From Xanthomonas sp. AM6 (GTDB lineage Bacteria; Pseudomonadota; Gammaproteobacteria; Xanthomonadales; Xanthomonadaceae), in contig NZ_CP106869.1 in NCBI RefSeq assembly GCF_025665335.1, positions 3,436,501 through 3,500,500 on the forward strand: a stretch of 64,000 nucleotides of DNA, read 5' to 3'. The notes under the pieces are model-generated. The model made no database searches. It had not been told where the DNA came from and saw nothing but the letters and a program-made list of their open reading frames with translations. Below, piece by piece: positions 29,781-38,699 of this stretch (positions are counted from its first letter, which is position 1; every line of letters begins with the position of its first letter). The position numbers and the translations under genes are program-made.

Positions 29781-30152
29781 CTACCGCCTCAACGCATCCA
29801 GCGCCCACAGCACCCAGCCCAGCATCAGCGTCGTGCCGCCGACCGGGGCCAGCCGGGTCGGCCAGTGCGCCAGCGCGTTGCCGGCCAGGCTGCCGGCGAA
29901 CAGCAGCGTGCCCAGCAGCAACAGCGCCAGCGCGGCGCGGCCGAGCAGGCGTTCGCTGCCGCGGGCCAGCGCCGCCAGCGCCAGCCCGTGGCCGAAGGCG
30001 TACAGCGCCGCGGTCTGCAGGTGCGACTGCGCCAACGGCTCGGCCACGCCGTGCGAGGCGTAGGCGGACAAGCCGATCGCGGCAGCCGCCAGCAGGCCGC
30101 CGGCACTGGCCAGCCAGGACCGCTTGCGCGGGCGACGATCGAAATTCAGCAT
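29781..30152 (-). CDS. DUF423 membrane protein
   Basis: 123-residue inner-membrane protein of the DUF423 (YwdK/YgdD) family with four membrane helices. Conserved elements are GLSAYASHGVAEPL near residue 27, HLQTAALYAFGHGLALAAL near residue 44 and LAPVGGTTLMLGWVLWALDA at the end. Function unknown. Start ATG 30152. It is followed at 4 nt by the glycosylase gene. Confidence 0.88.
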   Translation of the reverse strand: MLNFDRRPRKRSWLASAGGLLAAAAIGLSAYASHGVAEPLAQSHLQTAALYAFGHGLALAALARGSERLLGRAALALLLLGTLLFAGSLAGNALAHWPTRLAPVGGTTLMLGWVLWALDALRR

Positions 30153-30190
30153 GGCGATGCTCCGTTGCGGCCGGTTTCCGGCCCCACAAA

Positions 30191-30221
30191 CGAAACGCGC
30201 CGCAAGATGCGGCGCGTTTCG
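30191..30221. terminator. 14-bp perfect hairpin, probable terminator
   Basis: CGAAACGCGCCGCA and TGCGGCGCGTTTCG pair over 14 bp around AGA. It lies 28 nt after the stop of the SRPBCC gene and before DUF423, both minus strand. The U-tract is poor (CGTTTG), so termination may be partial. Confidence 0.6.
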
Positions 30222-30249
30222 GGGTCACTCATCCATCCGGGCGGCTGGC

Positions 30250-31416
30250 TTACTTGATCGCCCAGTAGATGTCGTACGTGCCTTCCGGCGAGAACGACTT
30301 GTCCACGCCGCCCTTCCAGGCTTCGTACGGACGGTCGGTCACGTCGTAGCCGCTGGTCGCGGCCCAGGCGCGGACCGCATTGCGCGCCGCATCCAGGCCC
30401 GCCATGTGGCCGGTGTAGCCGGCGAACGCGGAGCGGTGCGCTTCGGTCCGCAGGTAGGTCACCGGCGCGCCCTGCGGGATGGTCAGCTTCAGCGGCTCGC
30501 CGCTGGCGGCGACCGGGGTGGCGTCGACCGGAGCGGCAGGCGCGGCCGCGTCGTCCTTCTTCTCTTCCGGCTTGGCGGCGGCGTCCGGCTTCGGCGCGCC
30601 ACCGGCACGCTTGCGCACCGGCTGGCTCACGTCGAAGGCGTACTTGTCGGCGCCGAAGTCGGTGGTGACGATGCGCACCGGGCCGGCCGCTTCCAGGCCG
30701 TTGGCGTCCATCACCCGCTTGATCCACTCCTGGTTGTCCTTGATGGACTTCTTGATGGCCTCGTTGTCGCGGTCGATGTTGCCGGCGTTGACCACCAGCA
30801 GGTCCTCGGCCGGAACGTCGACGACCTTCAGGTCCTTCAACGGGGTTTCCTCGGCGCGGTAGTCGACGTTCGGCACGGTGGCCAGCACGTTGCTCAGCCG
30901 CGACAGGCCCAGCTTGATGTCGTCGCCCACGTGGCGGCTCACGTACAGGCCGGCATAGCGACCGAACAGGTCCCAGCCGTACTTGACCGTGTAGTCCTGG
31001 GTGATCTTGACGTTGCGGCCGCTCTTGCCGGTCGGCTCGAGCTTGAACGACGTGGTCTTGTCGGTGCCCTTGCTCTCGTCTTCGATGCCGATGACGACCT
31101 GCTTGTTCTTCTCGGTCGAGGTGATGGTCCAGCTGCCCTTGCCGATGTAGCCCTCGTTGGAGGCGTAGTCGAGACGGGCGCCGACGCCGGCTTCGGGACC
31201 GGAGAGCTTCAGTTGGATACGCGGATCGCGCAGCACCAGAGGGTTCCAGTCCTTGAACCGACGCAAGCTGTTCACCGTGTCATAGACGATGGTCATGCGC
31301 CGGTTGGTCTCGACGCTCTCGGACATGTGACGCTCCGAGGGCAGCACCACGCCCACGAGGACGAACAGGCCAGCCACGATCCCCAGTGCGATCAGGAATT
31401 CGATAATACGGGTCAT
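30250..31416 (-). CDS. membrane-anchored SRPBCC / polyketide cyclase-like protein
   Basis: 388-residue protein with one N-terminal membrane helix (IIEFLIALGIVAGLFVLVGV). An SRPBCC (START-like) domain follows, about 35-185: SVETNRRMTIVYDTVNSLRR, FKDWNPLVLRDPRIQLKLSG and YVSRHVGDDIKLGLSRLSNV. A second, less clear segment (about 190-290) and an Ala/Pro/Lys-rich linker (about 270-305) precede a GyrI-like ending with RSAFAGYTGHMAGLDAARNA. SRPBCC domains bind hydrophobic ligands; here it would face the periplasm if the helix is an anchor. Function unknown. Start ATG 31416, monocistronic, terminator-like hairpin downstream. Confidence 0.75.
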   Translation of the reverse strand: MTRIIEFLIALGIVAGLFVLVGVVLPSERHMSESVETNRRMTIVYDTVNSLRRFKDWNPLVLRDPRIQLKLSGPEAGVGARLDYASNEGYIGKGSWTITSTEKNKQVVIGIEDESKGTDKTTSFKLEPTGKSGRNVKITQDYTVKYGWDLFGRYAGLYVSRHVGDDIKLGLSRLSNVLATVPNVDYRAEETPLKDLKVVDVPAEDLLVVNAGNIDRDNEAIKKSIKDNQEWIKRVMDANGLEAAGPVRIVTTDFGADKYAFDVSQPVRKRAGGAPKPDAAAKPEEKKDDAAAPAAPVDATPVAASGEPLKLTIPQGAPVTYLRTEAHRSAFAGYTGHMAGLDAARNAVRAWAATSGYDVTDRPYEAWKGGVDKSFSPEGTYDIYWAIK

Positions 31417-31858
31417 TCAGGAGGTCTCCGGGGCCGATCCCACGGCCGGGTTAATGAAGCGAAGCGGCCATCCTAGCAGGCTTCGCGGCTCGTGGTCATG
31501 CAGATCGCGGCGCGGAATTCGGCACAGTGGCGAAAACCCCGCGAAGGCGCCGTGCACGGCGCCGCCGCGCGGCGCTGCGGGCGACCAGACCATTGTCGCC
31601 AGGGCAACGGGGGACAGGCTGGAGCGAAGGCCGGTCCGCGCTGCGGCAGGGCAGCTGCGGCGAAGCGTTGGCGGCGGCGCGCGGGCGCTGCCGCCGGGTC
31701 GGGCGGCCAGACCACTGCCCGGGGGCTGGGACGTCGGGGGGTCGGTATGGACCGTTTCCAGGGTCGGTACGCGTACGGCTTCGTTCGTCGCGACTGAAGT
31801 CGCTCCTACAGGGCTTGCGTGGGTGCGGGCGCCCGGTGCCTGGCCGGGCGTCCCGTCT
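31417..31858. other. intergenic region, no gene
   Basis: About 440 bp. It contains a perfect 18-bp palindrome GGCGCCGTGCACGGCGCC at 31546-31563 and a minus-oriented REP-like copy at 31786-31812. No open frame looks like a real protein. Confidence 0.55.
31786..31812. repeat. single REP-like element
   Basis: GTCGCGACTGAAGTCGCTCC, a minus-oriented copy of the dispersed element, 47 nt after the stop of the response regulator gene. Confidence 0.75.
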
Positions 31859-32500
31859 TCACACCAGTTGCAGCTCGAACGCCTTCAATACCGCCCGGGT
31901 ACGGTCGCGCACGCCCAGCTTGGACAGGATGTTGGACACGTGGTTCTTGATCGTGCCCTCGGCCACGCCCAGCGAGTTGGCGATCTCCTTGTTGGAGAAG
32001 CCGCTGGCCATCAGCCGCAGGATCTCGGTCTCGCGGTCGGTCAGCGGGTCCGGCCGGTCCAGGCTGACGAAGTCGTTGCGCATGTGCTCCAGGCCCGACA
32101 GCAGGCGCTGGGTCACCGCCGGCTGCACCAGCGATCCGCCAGCGGCGACCGCGCGGATCGCGCCGACCAGCTGTTCCAGCGACACGTCCTTGAGCAGGTA
32201 GCCCTTGGCCCCGGCCTTGAGCCCGGCCAGCACCAGCTGGTCGTCGTCGAAGGTGGTCAGGATGATGGTCGGCGGCAGCGTGCCGTTGCGCGACAGCATC
32301 TGCAGCGCCTCCAGCCCGGACATCGCCGGCATGCGCATGTCCATCAGGACCACGTCCGGCTTCACCTGCGGGATCAGCTCCACCGCCTGGCGGCCGTCGT
32401 TGGCCTCGGCGACCACCTCGATCCCCCCGTCCAGCGCCAGCAGCGAGCGGATCCCCTGCCGCACCAGGGTTTGGTCGTCGACCAGGCAGACACGGATCAT
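31859..32500 (-). CDS. NarL/LuxR-family response regulator
   Basis: 213-residue regulator: receiver domain MIRVCLVDDQTLVRQGIRSL with the acidic pair at residues 8-9, phosphoacceptor Asp in VVLMDMRMPAMSG near residue 53, and Lys in GYLLKDVS near 103. A LuxR HTH follows: LTDRETEILRLMASGFSNKE and VAEGTIKNHVSNILSKLG. It is the partner of the histidine kinase whose stop overlaps its ATG by 1 nt. The frame is open far upstream but only as a shadow of the kinase gene. Target genes are not evident. Confidence 0.93.
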   Translation of the reverse strand: MIRVCLVDDQTLVRQGIRSLLALDGGIEVVAEANDGRQAVELIPQVKPDVVLMDMRMPAMSGLEALQMLSRNGTLPPTIILTTFDDDQLVLAGLKAGAKGYLLKDVSLEQLVGAIRAVAAGGSLVQPAVTQRLLSGLEHMRNDFVSLDRPDPLTDRETEILRLMASGFSNKEIANSLGVAEGTIKNHVSNILSKLGVRDRTRAVLKAFELQLV

Positions 32501-33690
32501 CACAGCACTCCTTGTGGAACGGCGGACGGCAGCAACGCGGCCGCGCTCGGGACCGCGGCGCGCAGGCGGAAGCCCGTGCCCTGCGGCGCTTCGATCTCCA
32601 GGCTGCCACCATACTGGCTCAGCCGCTCGCGCATGCCGCGCAGGCCGTTGCCGGGCAGCAGCGTCTCGCAGCCCTGGCCGTCGTCGTGGGCCTGGATCAC
32701 CACCAGCGGGCCGTCGCGGCGCACCTGGATCCACAGGTTGTCGGCCTGGGCATGGCGCACCGTGTTGGTGATGATTTCCTGGGTGCAGCGCAGCAAGACG
32801 TGCGCGCGCTCCGGGTCCTCGACGGTCAGCGGCTCGTCCACCTGCAGGTGGATCTGCAGCGCCGGCACCCGCTCGGCCAGCGGCCGCAGCGCCGCGGCCA
32901 GGTCGATCGCGCCGCTGTCGCGCAGCTGGCTGACCGCCTCGCGCACGTCGGTCAGCAGCAGCTTGGCCAGGGTGTGCGCCTGGTGCACGTGCTCCTGGGC
33001 GCGGCCTTCGGTGATGTGGCCGGCCACTTCCAGGTTCAGGCTCAGCGCGGTCAGGTGGTGGCCGAGCAGGTCGTGCAGCTCGCGCGAGATGCGGGTGCGC
33101 TCGTTGATCCGCGCGCTCTCGGCCAGCAGCGCGCGGGTGGCGCGCAGCTCGGCGTTGAGCTGGCGCTGCTCCTCGCGGGCCTGGGTCTGCTGCCGGGCGA
33201 CCAGGCTGGTGACGAAGATGAACATCGAGAAGCCGCCGTACAGCAGCGACTGCATCAGCGCCTCGAACACCTGGAAGCCCATCACCAGGTACACCGGCAG
33301 CACCGCCAGCTGGCTGAGCAGCAGCCAGGCCACCCCGGCGCGCACCGGCAGCAGCCACGGAATCACCCCGGCCGCCACCATCATCAGGATACTGCCCAGC
33401 CCGGACCGGTGCAGGTAACCCACCGCCAGCGCGCACACGGTCAGCAGCACCAGCATGCCGCGGTCGTACCAGCGCGCGCCGTCGCCGCTGTGCAGGCGCC
33501 GGGTCAGCAGGAAATAGCCCAGGCCGAAGCCCAGATAGCTGGCCAGCAGCAGCCACACCTCGCCGCTGGGCATCCGGCTCGATTCCTCGACCGGCTCCCA
33601 GTACAGGTACAGCAGCGGCATGCAGATGATGGCCCAGGTGAACAGGCCGGCATAGCGCAGGACGCGGGTGTGGCTGAGATATCCCAACAT
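32500..33690 (-). CDS. sensor histidine kinase, HisKA_3 (DesK/NarX-like)
   Basis: 396-residue inner-membrane kinase. Six hydrophobic segments fill residues about 10-170 without a large periplasmic loop, so the signal is probably sensed in or near the membrane, as in DesK. The dimerisation/phosphoacceptor motif is ERTRISRELHDLLGHHLTAL near residue 213. The HATPase part has the N box CTQEIITNTVRHAQ and G box GNGLRGMRERLSQYGG. It is co-transcribed with the response regulator. A role in lipid or membrane-stress sensing is plausible from topology only. Confidence 0.9.
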   Translation of the reverse strand: MLGYLSHTRVLRYAGLFTWAIICMPLLYLYWEPVEESSRMPSGEVWLLLASYLGFGLGYFLLTRRLHSGDGARWYDRGMLVLLTVCALAVGYLHRSGLGSILMMVAAGVIPWLLPVRAGVAWLLLSQLAVLPVYLVMGFQVFEALMQSLLYGGFSMFIFVTSLVARQQTQAREEQRQLNAELRATRALLAESARINERTRISRELHDLLGHHLTALSLNLEVAGHITEGRAQEHVHQAHTLAKLLLTDVREAVSQLRDSGAIDLAAALRPLAERVPALQIHLQVDEPLTVEDPERAHVLLRCTQEIITNTVRHAQADNLWIQVRRDGPLVVIQAHDDGQGCETLLPGNGLRGMRERLSQYGGSLEIEAPQGTGFRLRAAVPSAAALLPSAVPQGVL

Positions 33691-33770
33691 GCACGCATCT
33701 TAGGATGAACGGCGCGCATTGCACTCCCACGGAAGTCATGCATGCGCGGCTCGCCGCCCCGGGTCCCGCG

Positions 33771-33779
33771 TGCGATAAT
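33771..33779 (+). promoter_or_regulatory. extended -10 upstream of the GNAT-minCDE genes
   Basis: TGCGATAAT fits an extended -10 (TGn plus GATAAT), 51 nt before the ATG at 33830. No clear -35, as expected for extended -10 promoters. It could drive the GNAT gene and read into minCDE. Confidence 0.45.
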
Positions 33780-33829
33780 CCGGCAGGCGGTCCGCATCTG
33801 GCCGCGCGCGCATCAGCAACGGAGTCCCA

Positions 33830-34423
33830 ATGTCGATCGTCATCCGCGACGTGCGCGAGCACGAGCTCGATTCGGTCCTGGCCCTGAACAACAACGCCGG
33901 ACTGGCGATCCTGCCGCTGGATTCGGCCAAGCTGCACCGCTTCTACGAGACCGCAGAATACTTCCGCGTCGCCGAGCGCGACGGCAACCTGGCCGGGTTC
34001 CTGGTCGGCTTCGGCGGCGACGGCGACCACGACAGCAGCAATTTCGCCTGGTTCCGCGAACGCTACCCCGCGTTCTTCTACATCGACCGCATCGTGGTGG
34101 CCAGCCGCCGCCGCGGCGGCGGCGTCGGCCGCGCGTTCTACGCCGACGTGCAGAGCTATGCCGAGCTGCGCTACCCGCAGCTGGCGTGCGAGGTTTTCCT
34201 GGACCACGGCGCGGATGCGGCGCTGCTGTTCCATGGCAGCTTCGGTTTCCGCGAAGTGGGCCAGAACACGATGAACGAAGTGGAGGTGCGTGCCAGCATG
34301 CTGTTGAAAGATCTGTGCAGTTACGCCTGGGTCCGCGAGACCTACGGCGACCAGTTGCCCGACCTGCCCTGGGTCGGCCACGCCCGCCGCCTGCAACGGG
34401 CCCAGCGCCCGACCGGGACCTGA
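33830..34423 (+). CDS. GNAT-family N-acetyltransferase
   Basis: 197-residue acetyltransferase. The GNAT core is seen from FRVAERDGNLAGFLVGFG (strand 2-3), YIDRIVVASRRRGGGVGRAF (motif A, with the R-x-x-G-x-G/A type loop near residue 97) and LFHGSFGFREVGQN near residue 137. The substrate is unknown. It lies immediately upstream of minC (2-nt gap), a linkage that suggests co-expression with the division-site genes. The C-terminal tail LPWVGHARRLQRAQRP is basic. Confidence 0.85.
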   Translation: MSIVIRDVREHELDSVLALNNNAGLAILPLDSAKLHRFYETAEYFRVAERDGNLAGFLVGFGGDGDHDSSNFAWFRERYPAFFYIDRIVVASRRRGGGVGRAFYADVQSYAELRYPQLACEVFLDHGADAALLFHGSFGFREVGQNTMNEVEVRASMLLKDLCSYAWVRETYGDQLPDLPWVGHARRLQRAQRPTGT

Positions 34424-34425
34424 GC

Positions 34426-35178
34426 GTGTCGTCGGTGACCGTGGATTTCGAGCAGGCGGGCGAACTGAAGATCGGCCAGGTCGGCATTGCCAACCTGCGC
34501 ATCCGCACCCTGGACGTGGCGCGCCTGACCCAGGAGATGCGCGAGCGCGTGCAGCGCGCGCCCAAGCTGTTCGGCCGCGCCGCGGTGATCATCGATTTCG
34601 GCGGCCTGGCCCAGGCGCCGGACACCGCCACCGCGCGCGCGCTGCTGGAAGGCCTGCGCGAGGCCGGGGTGCTGCCGGTGGCGCTGGCCTACGGCACCCG
34701 CGAGATCGAGGAGCTGTCGGTGGCGCTGGGCCTGCCGCTGCTGGCCAAGTTCCGCGCCCAGTACGAGCGCGTCGACGGCGGCGCCCCCGCCGCGGCGCCC
34801 GCCCCGGTCTCGCCGCCCCCGCCGCCGCCCGCACCGGCGGCGCGCCCGCAGCCGGGCCGCATGCAGAAGACCGCGGTGCGTTCGGGCCAGCAGCTGTACG
34901 CGGAGAACTGCGACCTGACCGTGGTGGCCACGGTCGGCGCCGGCGCCGAGGTGATCTCCGACGGCAGCATCCACATCTACGGCAGCCTGCGCGGACGCGC
35001 GCTGGCCGGCGCGCAAGGCAACACCGAGGCGCGGATCTTCTGCCGCGACTTCCACGCCGAACTGGTCGCCATTGCCGGCCACTACAAGGTGCTGGACGAT
35101 ATTCCCAAGGAACTGCGGGGCAAGGCCGTGCAGGTCTGGCTGGAGCAGGACCAGATCAAGATCGCCGCGCAAGACTGA
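34426..35178 (+). CDS. minC: septum-site determining protein MinC
   Basis: MinC inhibits FtsZ assembly away from midcell. The 250-residue protein begins with GTG at 34426, 2 nt after the GNAT gene, with the N-terminal domain (VTVDFEQAGELKIGQVGIAN, AVIIDFGGLAQAPDT). A proline-rich hinge (VSPPPPPPAPAARPQPG, near residue 127) leads to the beta-helical C-terminal domain that binds MinD: RSGQQLYAENCDLTVVATVG, DGSIHIYGSLRGRALAGAQG and IFCRDFHAELVAIAGHY. The frame is open far upstream, but only as a shadow of the GNAT gene. It is first of minCDE. Confidence 0.96.
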   Translation: MSSVTVDFEQAGELKIGQVGIANLRIRTLDVARLTQEMRERVQRAPKLFGRAAVIIDFGGLAQAPDTATARALLEGLREAGVLPVALAYGTREIEELSVALGLPLLAKFRAQYERVDGGAPAAAPAPVSPPPPPPAPAARPQPGRMQKTAVRSGQQLYAENCDLTVVATVGAGAEVISDGSIHIYGSLRGRALAGAQGNTEARIFCRDFHAELVAIAGHYKVLDDIPKELRGKAVQVWLEQDQIKIAAQD

Positions 35179-35213
35179 CGCGGCCCTACCACTGAACATC
35201 AGGAGACATTCCT

Positions 35214-36023
35214 TTGGCTGAAATTATCGTAGTCACCTCCGGCAAGGGCGGCGTCGGCAAGACCACCACCAGCGCGAGCCTGGCCTGCGGGCTGGCGCGA
35301 CGCGGCAAGAAGGTCGCGGTGATCGACTTCGACGTGGGCCTGCGCAACCTCGACCTGATCATGGGCTGCGAGCGCCGGGTGGTGTACGACTTCGTCAACG
35401 TGGTGCATGGCGAGGCCACGCTCAAGCAGTCGCTGATCAAGGACAAGCGCTTCGACAACCTGTACGTGCTGGCCGCCTCGCAGACCCGCGACAAGGACGC
35501 GCTGACCCAGGACGGCGTGGAGAAGGTGCTCAAGGACCTGGCCGCCGACGGCTTCGACTACATCGTCTGCGATTCGCCGGCCGGCATCGAGAAGGGCGCG
35601 TTCCTGGCGATGTACTTCGCCGACCGCGCGGTGGTGGTGGTCAACCCGGAAGTGTCCTCGGTGCGCGACTCCGACCGCATCATCGGCCTGCTCGACTCCA
35701 AGACCCGCAAGGCCGAGGAAGGCCAGACCGTGCCGGCGTTCCTGCTGCTGACCCGCTACAGCCCGGGCCGGGTGGAAGGCGGCGAGATGCTCAGCATCAC
35801 CGATGTGGAGGAAGTGCTGGGGCTGAAGGCGATCGGCGTGATCCCCGAGTCCGGCGACGTGCTCAACGCCTCCAACAAGGGCGAGCCGGTGATCCTGGAC
35901 GGCGAGTCCCCGGCCGGCCAGGCCTACGACGACGCGGTCGCCCGGATCATGGGCGAAGACCGCCCGATGCGCTTCATCTCCGTGGAGAAGAAGGGCTTCT
36001 TCACCAAGTTGTTCGGAGGGTGA
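35214..36023 (+). CDS. minD: septum-site determining ATPase MinD
   Basis: MinD is the membrane-cycling deviant Walker ATPase that recruits MinC and MinE. The 269-residue protein starts with TTG ([20 protein letters not shown]); GKGGVGKTT is the deviant Walker [16 protein letters not shown] and [15 protein letters not shown] are typical, and the amphipathic membrane-targeting helix is the extreme C terminus ([14 protein letters not shown]). AGGAGA at 35201-35206 is a good ribosome binding site. The stop is 2 nt before the minE ATG. Confidence 0.98.
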   Translation: MAEIIVVTSGKGGVGKTTTSASLACGLARRGKKVAVIDFDVGLRNLDLIMGCERRVVYDFVNVVHGEATLKQSLIKDKRFDNLYVLAASQTRDKDALTQDGVEKVLKDLAADGFDYIVCDSPAGIEKGAFLAMYFADRAVVVVNPEVSSVRDSDRIIGLLDSKTRKAEEGQTVPAFLLLTRYSPGRVEGGEMLSITDVEEVLGLKAIGVIPESGDVLNASNKGEPVILDGESPAGQAYDDAVARIMGEDRPMRFISVEKKGFFTKLFGG

Positions 36024-36025
36024 GC

Positions 36026-36283
36026 ATGGGACTATTCGACTTCCTCAAGGCCAAGAAGACCACCGCCGAGACCGCCAAGAACCGCCTGCAGATCATCATC
36101 GCGCAGGAACGCAACCACCGCGGCGGCCCGGATTACCTGCCGCTGCTGCAGCGCGAACTGCTGGAAGTGATCAAGAAGTACGTCAACATCGACGCCGACG
36201 CGGTCAAGGTGGACCTGGTCAAGGACGGCGAACACGACGTGCTCGACATCTCGGTGGCGCTGCCGGAAGGGCCGACGCCCTGA
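36026..36283 (+). CDS. minE: cell division topological specificity factor MinE
   Basis: MinE stimulates MinD ATPase and drives the pole-to-pole oscillation. The 85-residue protein starts [20 protein letters not shown], whose first residues form the membrane/MinD-binding segment, and continues [24 protein letters not shown] at 36020 is in frame, but ATG at 36026 has GGAGGG spaced correctly and gives the family N terminus. It is last in minCDE, and no terminator was recognised after it. Confidence 0.97.
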   Translation: MGLFDFLKAKKTTAETAKNRLQIIIAQERNHRGGPDYLPLLQRELLEVIKKYVNIDADAVKVDLVKDGEHDVLDISVALPEGPTP

Positions 36284-36748
36284 TTGGGTGAGGCCGGGGC
36301 GGAATGGAGGTCGGCAGGCGCGTGCCGAGCACTCTCACTCGCCAACCGGACTGGCCAACTAGTGGCGACACGGGGAGCGGCCTTTGCGATCGCCATTCCC
36401 GTTGCACTTCGTCCCGCAGCGGCATATCCCGCAGCGATGGCAGCCGCCGCGCTCGGTCGCCGCAAACGGCGCTCCGCGGTGCGCGGCGCTGTGGAATGCG
36501 CCGCCAACGCCGACAGGATGCCGGCCACGCCGGTCGCGTTGCCGACCGCGCCGTTGTAGACGTGCGCCGAGGGGCCGGCCCGTCGGACGAGGATGTGTTG
36601 CGGGGCGTCTGTCTTTCGCCAGCATCATGTGCGTGCAGTCAGCCACGTCCACTAGCCTCGGCGATGCACCGATTAGACTGTCCGCTCGCTCGTCCGTCCG
36701 CCAGACGCGTTCACCGCTTTCGCGCCGCTCTTTCTCCCTCGCCTCCCG
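36284..36748. other. intergenic region, nothing recognised
   Basis: About 465 bp without a credible gene, RNA or terminator. Short open frames on both strands have shadow-like composition (Arg/Pro/Ser-rich). Confidence 0.5.
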
Positions 36749-37240
36749 ATGCAGACCCACGACTCCCCTCCCGCTCCCGCTGCCGACGTGCTGACCGTCG
36801 GTGCCATCGGCCTGGACGCGCCGCGCGCGCTGCTGGCCGGTTACGGGCTGACCCTGCACCGCGTGGCCGACGGCGCCCCCATTCCCGGCAGCTACTGGGG
36901 CGAACCGGAAGCCGGGGTGATCGCCAGCGACGTGTATGTGCGCGACGACACGCCGGTGCATTCGCTGCTGCACGAAGCCTGCCACCTGATCGTGCTGCCG
37001 CCGCAACGGCGCGCGCTGGTGCACACCGACGCCACCGATTCGGTCGAGGAAGAGGACGCCACCTGCTACCTGCAGATCGTGCTGGCCGAGGCCCTGCCCG
37101 GCGTCGGCAGCGCGCGGCTGATGGCCGACATGGACGCATGGGGCTACACCTACCGGCTGGGCTCCACGCGCGCCTGGTTCGAACACGACGCCGAGGACGC
37201 GCGCGCCTGGCTGCTGCAGCGGGGGTTGTTGCCGCGATGA
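36749..37240 (+). CDS. small protein with HExxH motif
   Basis: 163-residue soluble protein that I cannot place in a named family. The sequence TPVHSLLHEACHLIVLPPQR (near residue 70) contains HEACH, a perfect HExxH zinc-peptidase signature in a helix, and HTDATDSVEEEDATCYLQIV downstream offers acidic candidates for a third ligand. The start MQTHDSPPAPAADVLTVGAI has no signal peptide. It could be a minimal cytoplasmic zincin or a degenerate relative with only structural zinc. It follows the minCDE locus at a distance and seems monocistronic. Confidence 0.7.
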   Translation: MQTHDSPPAPAADVLTVGAIGLDAPRALLAGYGLTLHRVADGAPIPGSYWGEPEAGVIASDVYVRDDTPVHSLLHEACHLIVLPPQRRALVHTDATDSVEEEDATCYLQIVLAEALPGVGSARLMADMDAWGYTYRLGSTRAWFEHDAEDARAWLLQRGLLPR

Positions 37241-37534
37241 CGCCGCCCCAACTACAGAAAAAGCGCATGGGCCATGGACGCATCGGCCGGAGCCGCGCAA
37301 TAACGGGACGAGATGTCGAACGGTCGTGATGACCCCGCCTCCGCGGAACTCCGCGACACTGCAGTGCAAGCGTCGCCGATGGGATCGGCGGCGGCGAGGC
37401 GGCCAAAGGCTCAGATTGACGAAGGCCAAGAGGACCTGTGTTGGCCCGGAGTCGGGTGTGCGCAGGGGGGACGTTCGCGTATCCGTCTTTGAAAAAAGCC
37501 GGAGAATCCAGCCTCTTCGATATGGAACACCATC
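37241..37534. other. intergenic region upstream of the propeller-like gene
   Basis: About 290 bp with no credible gene and no clear promoter motif. Confidence 0.45.
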
Positions 37535-38443
37535 ATGGACAACGAAGACTCCCTGCTTTTCACCTGCGGCCTGATCGTAAAGGCGGGCACGATCGTGGTT
37601 CCTGCGCAGTACAACTCCCTGCCGGGCGAACGCATGTCCAGGGTCGCCTTTTGCTTCGATGGACACTGGGTCTACCACGATGTGGACGACGATGTCATAG
37701 GAGCCATCTGCTTCAGGCGCAGCGACAACAGCCTGTGGATGCTCGGACGACATGGCCACCTCCGTCATGTGACATCCGGCGCGACGGACTTCACTCTGAC
37801 CAATATCCGAGGAAAGTTCCAAGACCACCGTATCGAAACGGACCGACTTGGCGAGCTGCTTTGCATACGGGAAATCGACGACGAGCTGTACATCTGCGGT
37901 CAGTCGTCTCAGGTCTATCGTCACTCGGACGGCACCTGGGCAAACATGAGCCCACCCGGAGCAAAAGTGGGTTCCCCGACCTTGGAAAGCCTGGATGGCC
38001 TGTCGCACAACGATATTTATGCCGTAGGCGAAAAGGGCCTCATCCTGCACCATGACGGCTCGCGCTGGAGCACCCTGGATACCCCAACCGATCGTCCACT
38101 GTCCTGCGTCCGGTGCAAGAGCGAAGATGAGGCCTACGCATGCGGCAATGATGGCCTGTTGCTGGTGGGCAACCGCAATGAATGGCGTGAAATCGACACC
38201 GGCAGAACCATGAATTTCTGGGACATGGCGCTGTACGACGGGCACCTATACATGTCCCATGCAAATGGCCTGGTCCGATACGACGGGCAAAGCTTCTTCG
38301 ATGTCGACACTGGCATCATCCCCGTTTCCGGCGCCCATAGGCTTGATGCCCGCGATGGGCTGCTTTACTCCTTTGGCGTGGACGACATACTCAAGTTCGA
38401 TGGCAAGCGGTGGGAGCGGTTGATATGCCCACACAACACTTGA
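37535..38443 (+). CDS. propeller-like protein of unknown function
   Basis: 302-residue soluble protein with no signal peptide and no recognised family. It shows repeated short beta-type units: FCFDGHWVYHDVDDDVIGAI, RQS-like SSQVYRHSDGTWANMSPP, DIYAVGEKGLILHHDGSRWS, EAYACGNDGLLLVGNRNEWR, MSHANGLVRYDGQSFFD and LYSFGVDDILKFDGKRWERL. The recurring (Y/L)xxG..G.(I/L)....G.W pattern is that of bacterial propellers. Base composition is visibly lower in GC than in the neighbours, and codon use is mixed, so it may be acquired. Function and partners unknown. ATG at 37535. Confidence 0.7.
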   Translation: MDNEDSLLFTCGLIVKAGTIVVPAQYNSLPGERMSRVAFCFDGHWVYHDVDDDVIGAICFRRSDNSLWMLGRHGHLRHVTSGATDFTLTNIRGKFQDHRIETDRLGELLCIREIDDELYICGQSSQVYRHSDGTWANMSPPGAKVGSPTLESLDGLSHNDIYAVGEKGLILHHDGSRWSTLDTPTDRPLSCVRCKSEDEAYACGNDGLLLVGNRNEWREIDTGRTMNFWDMALYDGHLYMSHANGLVRYDGQSFFDVDTGIIPVSGAHRLDARDGLLYSFGVDDILKFDGKRWERLICPHNT

Positions 38444-38500
38444 GCTTGCCCGCCACCCAACCGCGATGAAAGAAGCAGCGGGCCTGACGACTTCGGATGC

Positions 38501-38648
38501 CGTCGGGGCTGAAGCGCCTCCTGCGGCGCGCCCAGCACGCTCCCGCAGGCCCACTGTGGGAGCGACTTCAGGCGCGACGAGCGGAGCTGAAAACGTCCAG
38601 GTTTCGGGTGCCTCGCAATGCCGGGATTGAGCCGCTTCCCACAGGGCA
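38501..38648. repeat. cluster of REP-like elements
   Basis: A minus-oriented copy (GTCGGGGCTGAAGCGCCTCC, 38501-38524), a plus-oriented copy (CTGTGGGAGCGACTTCAGGC, 38554-38580) and a degenerate minus-oriented copy near 38625-38648. They lie between the 3' ends of two convergent genes. Confidence 0.7.
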
Positions 38649-38699
38649 TCGACCACCCGAACCGTCGCACGCACCACCACCGACGCCGCCCCCATAACC

